DNA of 64,000 nucleotides, taken from assembly GCA_910575775.1 (NCBI GenBank), contig CAJTEY010000001.1, forward strand, positions 372,001 to 436,000, read 5' to 3'. The stretch is from Lachnospiraceae bacterium. Lineage in GTDB: Bacteria; Bacillota; Clostridia; Lachnospirales; Lachnospiraceae. The notes under the pieces were generated by a model. It saw nothing but the letters and a program-made list of their open reading frames with translations. It searched no databases and was not told the origin of the DNA. Positions within the stretch are counted from its first letter, which is position 1. Every line of letters begins with the position of its first letter. The position numbers and the translations under genes are program-made. Shown here one piece after another: positions 36,046 through 45,131 of this stretch.

Positions 36046-36074
36046 ATTGTACACCCTGTCTGCCTAGAAATCAA
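36046..36074 (-). promoter_or_regulatory. Promoter of argC
   Basis: TTGATT (36069-36074) and TACAAT (36046-36051) lie 17 nt apart on the minus strand, overlapping the stop of the DUF6020-like gene. The start point would be about 29 nt before the argC ATG, with AAAGGA between them. Confidence 0.68.
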
Positions 36075-37711
36075 TGCGGTCGCATCCCCATCTGGGCGAC
36101 TGCCAGAAACAGCGGCAGGGCATACCAGAAAAACAGCACATACCTGGGCAGATAAGTCGGCCCGAGAAGTACCGTCAGCCATATAAGGAATATTGGCAAA
36201 AATGGATAAAGCAATTCATATCGTCCCCTGCTTAACAGCCACGCGAACAAAAAGGCGTACAGCCAGAACATGGCTCCCGGAGAAAACAGCCACGAAACCA
36301 CCGGCACTTTCTCCTTCCATACTTCCAGGGACAGCTTGCGGTACACCTCGTCAATCCACGGGATTTTACTCTCCCTGACACCTGGCTGCTCCACTTCATA
36401 GCCGAAATAAGAGTTATCTTTATAGGTAAAAGTAAAAACCGTATTCCCCCCGTACACATTAATCACCGTGTCGGGATACCAGAATCCGTATGAAGTCATC
36501 CACCATGCGTTCAGATAGATCAAGGGCTTTTTCAAGCCGACACGCAGCCAGAGTTTCGCATATTTCCCCTTATCCCGCGCAAAAGTCTCGTTGGCAAAAC
36601 GGTATTTTACCGGGTCGGAAAGCCTTGGCGTATACAGGGAAAGCGCCTCCTCATCCAGTATCTCGTAGAGAACTTCCCGGTCCTCCCCCGAAAACACCTC
36701 CGGCGCATACTTGTAAGTTCTTGCGAGCTGCTGGATCGGCACTGTCAAAAGCTCCTGATATTCAGAATCATCCGCGTGGAGCGCTGCTTTCAGCCCGCCG
36801 TTGACCAGCATACACCCCGCCACCGCGCAGACCGCCAGGAAAAGCAGACGCCACCGCCTTTTTTTCTGCAATAAAAGCAGCACCGGGATCATCACCAGAA
36901 AGGCGTAGAACCCATTGTTCCGCAGAAGCATCATCCCCATCCCGCTGACCACAAAGAGAGACTGCCATCCCTTCGACTCAAAAAACGCCGCCTCTGTGCC
37001 CATCTCCAGAAGGCAGACGAGCAAAAGCAGCAGGGCGAGTGTAAACAGCGCATCCTTCGCGGAACAGAGGGTAAACATCACCACTGTGGGAAACAGCCCC
37101 AGCCAGACAACGCCGATTATCCGCAGGACACGGGTCACCCCCTTTTTTCGAAGGTAAGAGAAAAGGAATGTGAAAATACCCGCCGCAAGAACCATCTGAA
37201 AGACCATATAGCAGGCGATACCGAGATTGTAGGAATCCGTCAGCTTATGGACGCCGCAGATCATTCCTCCAAGAAGCAGTACATGCACGAGCGGATGATG
37301 TGTGGAAAATACCCTTGTCGCCACCTGTATATATTCATCCTGCGCATCATATACAAAAAAGCCCGGATATACCGCCAAAAACACGGGAAGCCAGCACAAA
37401 AGAAGAAAAAGAAAGGAAAGGATGTCCTCATATCCGCCTATTTTTTCAGCAACAGCCGTTATTATTTGAGAAATTCTCCTCTCTCCCTTTGGACGTCTCT
37501 TCACGGAAGAATCAAGCAGCCTCCACAAAAGGCACACCATTCCCGTAAACAGGACAGCAAACGTCACCAGTTGAATCCAGAGCGCTGCATCCCCTACATC
37601 CACATTCTCCACACTGTCCAGCCGTGCGCCAAACAGAATCGCCGCCGAAAACAAAAGGGAAAAAACGCCCGCAATCAGACGGCTCCTAAATTGTTTTTCG
37701 TCTTTTCCCAT
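36071..37711 (-). CDS. Multipass membrane protein, DUF6020-like (paralogue of 9367-11172)
   Basis: 546 residues with about a dozen hydrophobic segments. YPGFFVYDAQDEYIQ (Asp122) and then THHPLVH, LLRNNGFY and LWLRVGLKKPLIY line up with YPTWFNNDAVWQ, NHHPYFHT, LLRSNGIF and LWLKVGLRNPMLY in the paralogue. The first 37 nt overlap the GNAT gene. The ATG at 37711 has no clear ribosome site, so translation probably depends on coupling, and a slightly later start after AGGAG is possible. A GT-C-like role on the outer face is inferred from the acidic first loop. Confidence 0.65.
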   Translation of the reverse strand: MGKDEKQFRSRLIAGVFSLLFSAAILFGARLDSVENVDVGDAALWIQLVTFAVLFTGMVCLLWRLLDSSVKRRPKGERRISQIITAVAEKIGGYEDILSFLFLLLCWLPVFLAVYPGFFVYDAQDEYIQVATRVFSTHHPLVHVLLLGGMICGVHKLTDSYNLGIACYMVFQMVLAAGIFTFLFSYLRKKGVTRVLRIIGVVWLGLFPTVVMFTLCSAKDALFTLALLLLLVCLLEMGTEAAFFESKGWQSLFVVSGMGMMLLRNNGFYAFLVMIPVLLLLQKKRRWRLLFLAVCAVAGCMLVNGGLKAALHADDSEYQELLTVPIQQLARTYKYAPEVFSGEDREVLYEILDEEALSLYTPRLSDPVKYRFANETFARDKGKYAKLWLRVGLKKPLIYLNAWWMTSYGFWYPDTVINVYGGNTVFTFTYKDNSYFGYEVEQPGVRESKIPWIDEVYRKLSLEVWKEKVPVVSWLFSPGAMFWLYAFLFAWLLSRGRYELLYPFLPIFLIWLTVLLGPTYLPRYVLFFWYALPLFLAVAQMGMRPH

Positions 37712-38277
37712 GTACTGCGTTTAACCTCCATAAATAGAACATACCTTACGCCCTGTTCCAGCTGCACACTTTCCCGCCTGTTCTCTATTCGCTGAAATCC
37801 CGCTTTTTCGTAGCTTTTTCGCGCGCCCGCATTATCCTCCAGAACGCGCAGAAATATGCTTTCCAGATGAAGCGCTTCAAATCCGTACTGCAGCATAAGT
37901 TTTGCCGCCTGCACACCGTAACCGCACCCCAGCGCATCCTCTTCCCCGATAAAAACGCCATACTCGGCCGTCTCTCTCTCCCGGTCTATATCCCGCAGAT
38001 ATACGCTGCCGATTTCTCTGTCACCGGTTTCCGTACTTGTTTTTATCCCACCCGACGAACAGCCGTCACCTCGCCGCTGCCCGTTCTCCACGCAGATGAT
38101 AAACTGCGCTACATGCCCCGGTTCCACCTGTTTCCGAAGCCATTCCATATGTCCTTCTGCCGTGAAAAGCTTCTGGTAAATAAAATTTCCCCGCACAAAA
38201 TCCTTGTTCCGCCAGACCACAATCTTCGACGTGTCCGCTGCCGTGATCGGCCTCAGATACACTTTCCCTGCACTCAT
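37675..38277 (-). CDS. GNAT family N-acetyltransferase (PseH/RimJ-like)
   Basis: About 200 residues from ATG 38277, which has GGAGAG at 6 nt; the upstream ATG at 38304 has none. YLRPITAADTSKIVVWRN is a typical GNAT N-terminus; GYGVQAAKLMLQYGFE is the acetyl-CoA loop, and NAGARKSYEKAGFQ the conserved C-terminal segment. Members near sugar aminotransferases acetylate 4-amino nucleotide sugars (WecD, PseH). It lies two genes after wecE, so dTDP-Fuc4N is the likely substrate. A role in the nonulosonate pathway as PseH is the alternative. A non-conserved Gly/Ser/Thr-rich insert lies near residues 65-80. Confidence 0.82.
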   Translation of the reverse strand: MSAGKVYLRPITAADTSKIVVWRNKDFVRGNFIYQKLFTAEGHMEWLRKQVEPGHVAQFIICVENGQRRGDGCSSGGIKTSTETGDREIGSVYLRDIDRERETAEYGVFIGEEDALGCGYGVQAAKLMLQYGFEALHLESIFLRVLEDNAGARKSYEKAGFQRIENRRESVQLEQGVRYVLFMEVKRSTWEKTKNNLGAV

Positions 38278-38314
38278 CCATCTCTCTCCATAAAATCGAC
38301 TCATCTATTTCTGT

Positions 38315-40222
38315 TTACTGTTCCCATTTCATTTCCCGCAGATACTGTCCGTCCGCCGAAACAGGAATCACCTGATATACACCGTAATCTTCTCCGATCC
38401 TGTCATATTCCTCAATCAATACATCCATCCCGTTCTCGGCATAGAAAGCGGCAAGCCATAAAAGTCCCCGCAGACCTTCCTCCTCATCGGACATGATAAA
38501 ATCCGCCTTCCCCAGCGCCAGTGCCTCTCCCGCTTCCTCTATGTCAAAAGCCGCAAGCTTCTCCCGGTATAAAGGGCTCTTGCACATCCAGCCGCCGGCA
38601 ATGTCGTAATTCGCAAGCGTATTCTCCCTGCGCTCCAGAAGTTTCCCTGAAAAAGCCACCGTGGAATAGACATCCTCCAAATAAAAAGTGTCCGGGTGCG
38701 CCCTGCAGTAAGCATCTATGGCTTCCCAGTCCCTGTTCCGTTCCTGCCGCTTTGTCTGGTCAGCCCGCACCGCAGGAAACCCCTTCCACAGCCCCCAGAA
38801 AGAAAGCAGCAGGAGAACAGCCGCCGCACCGCACAAAAGCCTCCTTGCCTCAGTGGACGCTCTGCTATGCCGCAGCTGCCACCAGAACATTCCCATCAGC
38901 AGACTAAACTCCACCAGATACAGGGGATGGGTAATCCGCTCGGGATCGCGCCCCCGCATTAAGACAAACAGCCACAGCGCACTTCTCACTGCAAGTATCA
39001 GAAAAAGCTGTGCCCCTGCGGCGGCCAGGTTCCGAATATCCCGCCTTGATAAAATGACTGCTGCTATTAAATTTGTTCCATAGCCGAAAATCACCAGAAA
39101 ATTATAGGGCGCATCGCCGCTGTGAAAACTTCTATAACGGTAGTGCAGCAGTTTTTCCTTAAAATCTGCGCTCCAATCCCGCGTTCCATCCACGTGCTCC
39201 TTCGCATAAGCCGCCACATCCGAAAGCATCTGCGCGTCGATTCTCTCATCAAGTCCGAAATTATAGTTGTCCAAAAGAATCTGCGCCCCATAAGAAACAC
39301 CCAGCGCTTCCAGCTCCGCATCTGACGATTGTTTCGAAATCACTTCGGGATAAAAGTCATAAATCGTTGTCCTGTCGTCAAAAAACTGGCGGAATGTCCT
39401 CCACTCTCCGCCATAGGCAAGGCTGTCCGCCCCTATAGAAAGGCCCATGCCTGCAAGGAGAAGAAACAGCAGGCCGCCGTATTTCCGCAGATTGTTTCCT
39501 TCAGAGACAGGTCTGTCCGTCCACCAGCCTAAAAGTCCGGCAAGCCCCAAAAACGGCAGTGTTAAAAGCGCCATCTCCGACCGCAGATGAAAGGCCAGCA
39601 AAAACAGGAGCAAAGACGGCAGACTGCCAAGGAGAAAAACTTTCACGGGAAGCGTCTTGTACCCTTTCCCGGAAACCTCCCCCCCCTGCATGGTCAAAAA
39701 AAGAAAAACGGCCGCACCCACAAGCATGCCGCTGGTAATAGTGTACTGAACGTTGACTGTGTGGATCAGCCATATGCCCCACTGAAAAAACGTCATCGAC
39801 AGAAGACAGAGCAGTTTTCCCGCAAATCGCCGATATATTATGCCGCCCCCTGTGCTGTCCCCTGCCAAAACCGCCTGTTTCTGATCGAAAAAGGTGTCCG
39901 CCAGCGTACAAAGTCTGACGCCCACCAGAAAAAAACAGCCGAACTGGCACAAAAACAGGAATGCCCCATACCACGGAAACGCGCCATATATCCGATAGCA
40001 CAGCGCAATCAAAGCCCCCAGCGGGTAGAGCGTCTGCATATTGTGCCCGTCCGGCGTGCCGCTGTAAATCCCCGACATGATGTCCCGCATCATGGTATCG
40101 TCGTTCATGTCAAAGTAAAAATCAAAGAAAAAGCCCATCAAAAGCGCACCGGCTCCCATGACAGCGAACGCCAGTATGCAGTTTTCATATCCCCGCGTCT
40201 CTCTCTGTCCCATCAACTGCAT
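38315..40222 (-). CDS. Multipass membrane protein, GT-C-like, unknown family
   Basis: 635 residues. After the first membrane segment comes DMNDDTMMRDIMSGIYSG, with the acidic pair Asp41-Asp42 in the first outer loop, then many hydrophobic segments and a soluble C-terminal domain of about 130 residues. This layout matches GT-C transferases such as ArnT and PMT in broad outline, but I do not recognise the family. It starts 4 nt after the wecE stop and precedes the GNAT gene. Transfer of a polyprenyl-linked sugar such as Fuc4NAc, or repeat-unit polymerisation, would fit. Function is unproven. Confidence 0.6.
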   Translation of the reverse strand: MQLMGQRETRGYENCILAFAVMGAGALLMGFFFDFYFDMNDDTMMRDIMSGIYSGTPDGHNMQTLYPLGALIALCYRIYGAFPWYGAFLFLCQFGCFFLVGVRLCTLADTFFDQKQAVLAGDSTGGGIIYRRFAGKLLCLLSMTFFQWGIWLIHTVNVQYTITSGMLVGAAVFLFLTMQGGEVSGKGYKTLPVKVFLLGSLPSLLLFLLAFHLRSEMALLTLPFLGLAGLLGWWTDRPVSEGNNLRKYGGLLFLLLAGMGLSIGADSLAYGGEWRTFRQFFDDRTTIYDFYPEVISKQSSDAELEALGVSYGAQILLDNYNFGLDERIDAQMLSDVAAYAKEHVDGTRDWSADFKEKLLHYRYRSFHSGDAPYNFLVIFGYGTNLIAAVILSRRDIRNLAAAGAQLFLILAVRSALWLFVLMRGRDPERITHPLYLVEFSLLMGMFWWQLRHSRASTEARRLLCGAAAVLLLLSFWGLWKGFPAVRADQTKRQERNRDWEAIDAYCRAHPDTFYLEDVYSTVAFSGKLLERRENTLANYDIAGGWMCKSPLYREKLAAFDIEEAGEALALGKADFIMSDEEEGLRGLLWLAAFYAENGMDVLIEEYDRIGEDYGVYQVIPVSADGQYLREMKWEQ

Positions 40223-40226
40223 ACCG

Positions 40227-41360
40227 TCAATCTGCCGCGTAAAACGCCTTCACCTGCTCCGCAATATAAGCTGTCTCATCCGCCGTCAGCTTATAAAACA
40301 GCGGCAGGCGCAGCAGTCTCTCGCTCTCCTTTGTCGTATATCTGTCCTCTCCATGGAGTCTGCCGTACTTTTTACCCGCAGGGGCAGAGTGCAGCGGTAC
40401 ATAGTGGAACACCGACAAAATGCCTTTTTCCTTCAAATAGGCAATCAGACGGCTTCTTTCCTCCATATCCTTCGTCTTGATATAAAACATATGGGCATTG
40501 TGCGTACAGTGCTCGGGAATATAGGGCAGTTCAATCCTTCCATCCTCCGCCAGAGGTGTCAGCAGCTCCAGATACTGATTCCATCTGTCCATCCTGGCCT
40601 GCGTGATCTCCTCCGCCTGCTCTAACTGCGCATACAGATAGGCTGCATTCATATCGCTGGGCAGATAGGAAGAACCATACTCCTGCCAGCGGTACTTGTC
40701 CACCTGTCCTCTGAAATAGCGGCTTCTGTCTGTCCCTTTTTCCCGGAAGATCTCCGCCATCTCAATATTTTCCTTATCCCGGATCAGCAGCGCACCGCCT
40801 TCGCCCATGCTGAGATTTTTCGTCTCATGGAAGCTAAAGCAGCCAAACTCGCCGAAGGTTCCCAGCGGCTTCCCTTTGTAAGAAGCCATGATCCCCTGCG
40901 CCGCGTCTTCCACCACCATCAGATTATGCCGCCTGGCAATATCCATGATGACATCCATCTCACATCCCACGCCCGCGTAATGAACCGGCGCGATCACTTT
41001 TGTTCGCTCCGTAACAGCGTCTTCAATCAATTTTTCATCTATATTCATGGTGTCCGGCCGTATATCTACAAACACTGCCGTAGCGCCCCGCAGCACAAAT
41101 GCGTCCGCCGTGGACACAAACGTGTAAGAGGGAAGGATGACCTCATCCCCCGGCTTAATGTCCGCCAGAAGCGCTGCCAGCTCCGTGGCGTGTGTGCAGG
41201 AAGTGGTGAGAAGACACTTGGCTGTGCCGGTCTGCGCCTCAATCCATTCATCGCATTTTTTTGTAAAGGGGCCGTCGCCGCAGATCTTCTGATTCTCCAC
41301 AGCCTCTTTCATATATTCAAATTCTTTCCCTGTAAAAGGGGGGATATTAAAATTAATCAT
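40227..41360 (-). CDS. wecE: dTDP-4-amino-4,6-dideoxygalactose transaminase
   Basis: 377 residues. The blocks CGDGPFTKKC, LLTTSCTHATELAALL, PSYTFVSTADAFVLRGA, VHYAGVGCEMD and FSFHETKNLSMGEGG (PLP Lys181) are diagnostic for WecE/RffA. It converts dTDP-4-keto-6-deoxyglucose to dTDP-Fuc4N with glutamate. RmlA and RmlB, which make its substrate, are not in the window. GAGGAAAGAGC precedes the ATG and an extended -10 promoter lies about 50 nt upstream. With the GNAT at 37675-38277 it should give dTDP-Fuc4NAc. Confidence 0.94.
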   Translation of the reverse strand: MINFNIPPFTGKEFEYMKEAVENQKICGDGPFTKKCDEWIEAQTGTAKCLLTTSCTHATELAALLADIKPGDEVILPSYTFVSTADAFVLRGATAVFVDIRPDTMNIDEKLIEDAVTERTKVIAPVHYAGVGCEMDVIMDIARRHNLMVVEDAAQGIMASYKGKPLGTFGEFGCFSFHETKNLSMGEGGALLIRDKENIEMAEIFREKGTDRSRYFRGQVDKYRWQEYGSSYLPSDMNAAYLYAQLEQAEEITQARMDRWNQYLELLTPLAEDGRIELPYIPEHCTHNAHMFYIKTKDMEERSRLIAYLKEKGILSVFHYVPLHSAPAGKKYGRLHGEDRYTTKESERLLRLPLFYKLTADETAYIAEQVKAFYAAD

Positions 41361-41410
41361 GCTCTTTCCTCACTTCCTCGGTCGTTCCGCCACACGATGC
41401 CTACGCGCAT

Positions 41411-41419
41411 AGTATACCA
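41411..41419 (-). promoter_or_regulatory. Extended -10 promoter before wecE
   Basis: TGGTATACT on the minus strand (TATACT at 41411-41416) lies in the 100-nt gap before wecE. It is part of TTGTGGTATACT, identical over 12 nt to the element before the ABC flippase gene. No good -35 box is found at 17 nt, which is tolerated with an extended -10. Confidence 0.55.
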
Positions 41420-41460
41420 CAATGTGAAGCAAATTCCTACAACAGCTTCTTTTCTGTTTC

Positions 41461-43455
41461 TTATTTCCTATACACCACATACCTCGCATTCCCAAATGCT
41501 TCCGTATATCCGTGATCCCTCACAAAAGCACCCAGAATCCGCTGTTTTTCATCCATTGCCATCTTTTCCACATCCACGCCGAACCAGTTGATCGCCTCTC
41601 CGTCGTCACTCCAGTAAGCTGCCACCCCCGAGGAGACAATAATAATCGGAAGGTCCTTTCCCGCCTTGTTTTCTGCCTCCACAACCGCCAGATCCCGTGT
41701 GTACTCTGCCATACGATAGGATTCCAGATCAGGCCAGCCCGTGGAAAGCGCCGGGGGCATATCCAGCAGATAATGGAGGCCCGGCAGTTCGCCGTAGGTA
41801 ATCGCCTGCCTGCCTGTCAGCCCCTCCTCTTTTGTAAAGTCGGACAGTTCTTCCAAAAGCGCGCCGTTTTCCAGATTCGTGTAAACCCCCGCCGCCTTTT
41901 CCGGCGTTTTTACACACATCTCCCGGGCCTCCCCGTAAATACCGTCCTGAAAGACAAAGCATGCATGGGAGCCGATGCTCTGCACCGTCACAAAGAGAAC
42001 AAGGAACACTGCCGGAACGCGCCAGACAAAGTCATAAGCCACACCGTTTCGTGGCCGCCCGCCATACATCACCCACAGCAGAAAGGGCGCCGCCAAAAAG
42101 AGATTATTGATAATCGGATATAAATCGTTGTTGCTGCCAAGAGGCGTCAGAAAAATCTGCAAAAGCACAAACACCGCCAGGATCTTCTGCTCTGCGCACA
42201 CTTTTTTCCCAGTCAGACAAAGCGCCGCTGCTGCGATCGTCACCAGAAGCAGCAGTACAGCAGGGTAATAAATGCTGCCGTTTCCATACTGATAATACCG
42301 AAAATGAAACATGCCCCTGCCCCAGTAAAAGCGGAGCAGCGCCAGCAAAAGCAATACATACGCCACCTTTATAATTACGTCAGTTATTTTATAGGCGCCC
42401 GGCTTATCCGAAACACTTTCCGCCCGGCCTTTGACCTGCACATCCAGTTTCCCGCTTTCCCGCAGCCCGGTGTTTTCCCCCGCGCCGTACAGCCGCTCCC
42501 GCACCCAGAACGCAAAGCATGCCGCCGCCGCGCAGACACCGGCAAACGCCAGCCAGTACAGTCCCTTCCCGTAATCGCCAAACATCCCTGTGAGCATGGA
42601 AGTCGGTTTATAATCCACCGCCTGCTCCGTCATGGCAAACATGGTCTGCACCATATCCGGGTATGCCGATACACCGTATCTGGCGCAAATTGCCGCCAGA
42701 GGCACGCCAAATCCGGCTGTATAGCCCAGCAGGCACCAGCCGGTCGTCTCTGCAAACCGCCGCCATGGCAGAGACTGTTTTCCCGCCTTTCCCTGTGCCG
42801 CATTCCGCTCCCCCGCAGCCCCCCAGGCCGCCCTAACCTCTCCCGTCGATGCGTATTCACCCCGCCTGCAAGTCAGCGCAATCCCGTACCAGACCGCCAG
42901 AATCAAGGCCGCCTGCACCACATTAGGCATCCGCACCGCCACATTGGCTCCAAGGCAGATGCCCGCCACGGCGAAGCAGAGCCGCCGTCTTTTCTCGGAC
43001 ATGACACCGCCACCCGTCAACGCCCGGTAAAGGAGCAGAACTGCCGCCGTCATTAAAAAATACGTCACATAGTTGTACAGAATCGTGGATGGGCACCAGC
43101 AAAGCCCCAGCGCAAGAAATTCCCCAAAAAACAGGAGCGGCGCAGCGATCCGTTTTCTCAATCCGAAATAGACCATAAGTGCCGTCGCCGACTGCACAAG
43201 CGTTGTATAGCATTTCATGCCGAGCATCGTTTCCCCAAAAGGAAGCTGCATAAGCAGCCACCCTGCTGCATTGGAGAGAAAAGTCGCGACCATCCATGTC
43301 CCCTTCATAGAGTCAAAATACTGAAAATTAGTCAGACTGTATGTCGAGTCCGCCACGTCAAGCCCCTGATTGACAGCCAGGAACGGATAAAGCAGAAGAA
43401 CTGCCGGAAGCAGATATTTCTCTATGAAATTTTGACATTTTCGATACATTCCCAT
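41461..43455 (-). CDS. Multipass membrane protein, GT-C-like, unknown family
   Basis: 664 residues from ATG 43455, preceded by GGAGGAG at 7 nt. The open frame extends upstream but only as a shadow of the acyltransferase gene. After the first hydrophobic segment comes GLDVADSTYSL (Asp33, Asp36), then about twelve membrane segments, and a charged cytoplasmic insert near residues 190-225 that differs from the rest. The C-terminal 120 residues are soluble, with YGELPGLHYLLDMPPALSTGW. It lies between acyltransferase 3 and wecE. I infer a membrane glycosyltransferase; no family name is certain. Confidence 0.6.
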   Translation of the reverse strand: MGMYRKCQNFIEKYLLPAVLLLYPFLAVNQGLDVADSTYSLTNFQYFDSMKGTWMVATFLSNAAGWLLMQLPFGETMLGMKCYTTLVQSATALMVYFGLRKRIAAPLLFFGEFLALGLCWCPSTILYNYVTYFLMTAAVLLLYRALTGGGVMSEKRRRLCFAVAGICLGANVAVRMPNVVQAALILAVWYGIALTCRRGEYASTGEVRAAWGAAGERNAAQGKAGKQSLPWRRFAETTGWCLLGYTAGFGVPLAAICARYGVSAYPDMVQTMFAMTEQAVDYKPTSMLTGMFGDYGKGLYWLAFAGVCAAAACFAFWVRERLYGAGENTGLRESGKLDVQVKGRAESVSDKPGAYKITDVIIKVAYVLLLLALLRFYWGRGMFHFRYYQYGNGSIYYPAVLLLLVTIAAAALCLTGKKVCAEQKILAVFVLLQIFLTPLGSNNDLYPIINNLFLAAPFLLWVMYGGRPRNGVAYDFVWRVPAVFLVLFVTVQSIGSHACFVFQDGIYGEAREMCVKTPEKAAGVYTNLENGALLEELSDFTKEEGLTGRQAITYGELPGLHYLLDMPPALSTGWPDLESYRMAEYTRDLAVVEAENKAGKDLPIIIVSSGVAAYWSDDGEAINWFGVDVEKMAMDEKQRILGAFVRDHGYTEAFGNARYVVYRK

Positions 43456-43525
43456 GTTTCCGCTCCTCCGAAGCACCCCCGGTAAAAGGCGGTGTGCAAA
43501 AGCCGGCGACAGGCCGCTTTCCGGA

Positions 43526-44608
43526 TCACCTGCCCGGTCTGCGCCGAGCCAAAGCTGCCATCCTCTCAAACACCCACACCCGCACAAAATCCACTGCCGT
43601 GCCGGCCGCATAAACCGCCAGCACGCACAAAACCATATGCGGCAAAAAGAGAAAGCTATCTGCCACCTTCTCCACACCGAGCCACTTCATCCACTCATAC
43701 CGCACCAGTATATGCTCATGCAAAAGATATACCCCGAACGTGCAGGGCGCAAGCCTTCTCACGGCCCCTGCAAAGCGTCCTTCCCTGAGATGCAGATTCT
43801 TAAACACATAGAAAAGGGAAACCGCTCCCGCAAGACACAGCAGATGATTATAAGTATAGAGCAAATCCGCATAATAGGTAAACACTTCACGCCCTCCGAG
43901 TCCAAAGGCGTTTGAGAAAAGTGCCAGCACCCATATCCCCAGACAGGAGACGGCATAACCCGCCACCGCATGAGACTGCTTTTCCAGCCACCTGATGCCA
44001 TATTTCCTTATATAGCCTGCCACCGCAAACAGACACATAAACCACCCGAAATCATAACCGTAGCGATCCGTGACAAGAGGCAGCGGAAGAATGGTCTTTT
44101 CCAGGGAAAAAAACGCAAGCAGAAGCGCCAGCACAGTCTGCAGCTCCTTTCTGCTCATTTTATCTATACCCGCCGCCAGAAACGGGGCAAACAGATACAT
44201 CAAGAGATAAGCCGTCGCAAACCAGTAATGCTCCGTTCCCAGCGGGAAGAGGAAGCCGAACCAGTCATAAACGCCAAGCTGCGAAGCGGACACCGTTCCA
44301 GCCGCCAAAAGAAAGACAGGAATCAGCAGGGAATAAAAAAGAACCTGTAAAAGCAGGGAGACCACCCTCCCCGGCTTCCACGCAGATTCCACAAGAAAAT
44401 AGCCGCTGATGAGCACATAACAGTTCACCGCCACAATACAGAATGCCTCCGCCAGCCACGCTAAACCACCGACAGGGTTCTCCATTACATCAAAAGGAAA
44501 TGACACGGCAATCCCGCCCTTCACCAGATAATGAAGCGAGATTATCATAAGCATCGCCACGATGCGCAACAGCTCGAAATTAGCCTGTCTCTTACTTCCA
44601 GATCCCAT
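43526..44608 (-). CDS. Acyltransferase 3 family membrane O-acetyltransferase
   Basis: About 360 residues. FELLRIVAMLMIISLHY is the Acyl_transf_3 N-terminal signature with the conserved Arg and His, followed by about ten membrane segments and the late LLHEHIL motif. I prefer ATG 44608 (AGGCAGGG upstream) over ATG 44662. OafA/WcaH-like members O-acetylate sugars of surface polymers or lipid-linked precursors using cytoplasmic acetyl-CoA. It sits between GtrA and a GT-C-like protein, so the same glycan is the likely target. Confidence 0.85.
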   Translation of the reverse strand: MGSGSKRQANFELLRIVAMLMIISLHYLVKGGIAVSFPFDVMENPVGGLAWLAEAFCIVAVNCYVLISGYFLVESAWKPGRVVSLLLQVLFYSLLIPVFLLAAGTVSASQLGVYDWFGFLFPLGTEHYWFATAYLLMYLFAPFLAAGIDKMSRKELQTVLALLLAFFSLEKTILPLPLVTDRYGYDFGWFMCLFAVAGYIRKYGIRWLEKQSHAVAGYAVSCLGIWVLALFSNAFGLGGREVFTYYADLLYTYNHLLCLAGAVSLFYVFKNLHLREGRFAGAVRRLAPCTFGVYLLHEHILVRYEWMKWLGVEKVADSFLFLPHMVLCVLAVYAAGTAVDFVRVWVFERMAALARRRPGR

Positions 44609-44681
44609 ACGCCCTGCCTTTTCTTCACCCGGACTTTTGCCGCCATTTACAACACTCTGCATTGTTACCGATGGATTTACA

Positions 44682-45125
44682 TCACATTTCCTTCTTCGTT
44701 GTATCCTTGAATATCCAGATTTTACTCAGTACATAATTCGCCAGTATCACCAGCACCTGGCAGACCAGTTTGGAAATCTTATCATTGATCGAGCAAAGAT
44801 CTACCATCACATACATCAGTACCAGTTCCAGCACCTCAGTAGCCACCCGTGCCCCGATAAAAGAAATGAACTCCTTCAAAACAGAAGTTTTTTCCTTATT
44901 CTGGCTCTTAAATACGAAATTTCTGTTCGTCCAGTAGGCAAACACTACCGTCAGTACCCAGGACACCCCGGTAGCCGCCATGTAATGCATGGCAATGGCG
45001 TCCGCAAAGATAAAATACAGAATATAGTTCAGAACAAAAGCAAGAAATCCGAAGATCAGATAGTTGATCCCCTCCTCATGCTTCCTATACATTCCCCATC
45101 CGAAATCCCACAGTTTTTTTATCAT
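44682..45125 (-). CDS. GtrA-like membrane protein
   Basis: 147 residues with four hydrophobic segments in the GtrA pattern: NYLIFGFLAFVLNYILYF, then FAYWTNRNFVF and ANYVLSKIWIF. GtrA proteins are thought to flip or help flip polyprenyl-phosphate sugars made by a GtrB-type transferase. No GtrB/DPM-like gene is in the window, but several GT-C-like proteins that would use such donors are. It begins 6 nt after the ABC flippase stop. Confidence 0.9.
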   Translation of the reverse strand: MIKKLWDFGWGMYRKHEEGINYLIFGFLAFVLNYILYFIFADAIAMHYMAATGVSWVLTVVFAYWTNRNFVFKSQNKEKTSVLKEFISFIGARVATEVLELVLMYVMVDLCSINDKISKLVCQVLVILANYVLSKIWIFKDTTKKEM

Positions 45126-45131
45126 ACGCTC

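Noticed and set aside
43456-43677. 74-codon N-terminal extension of the 664-residue membrane protein
   Set aside because: It is a Trp/Cys/Arg-rich shadow of the acyltransferase 3 gene; GGAGGAG marks ATG 43455.
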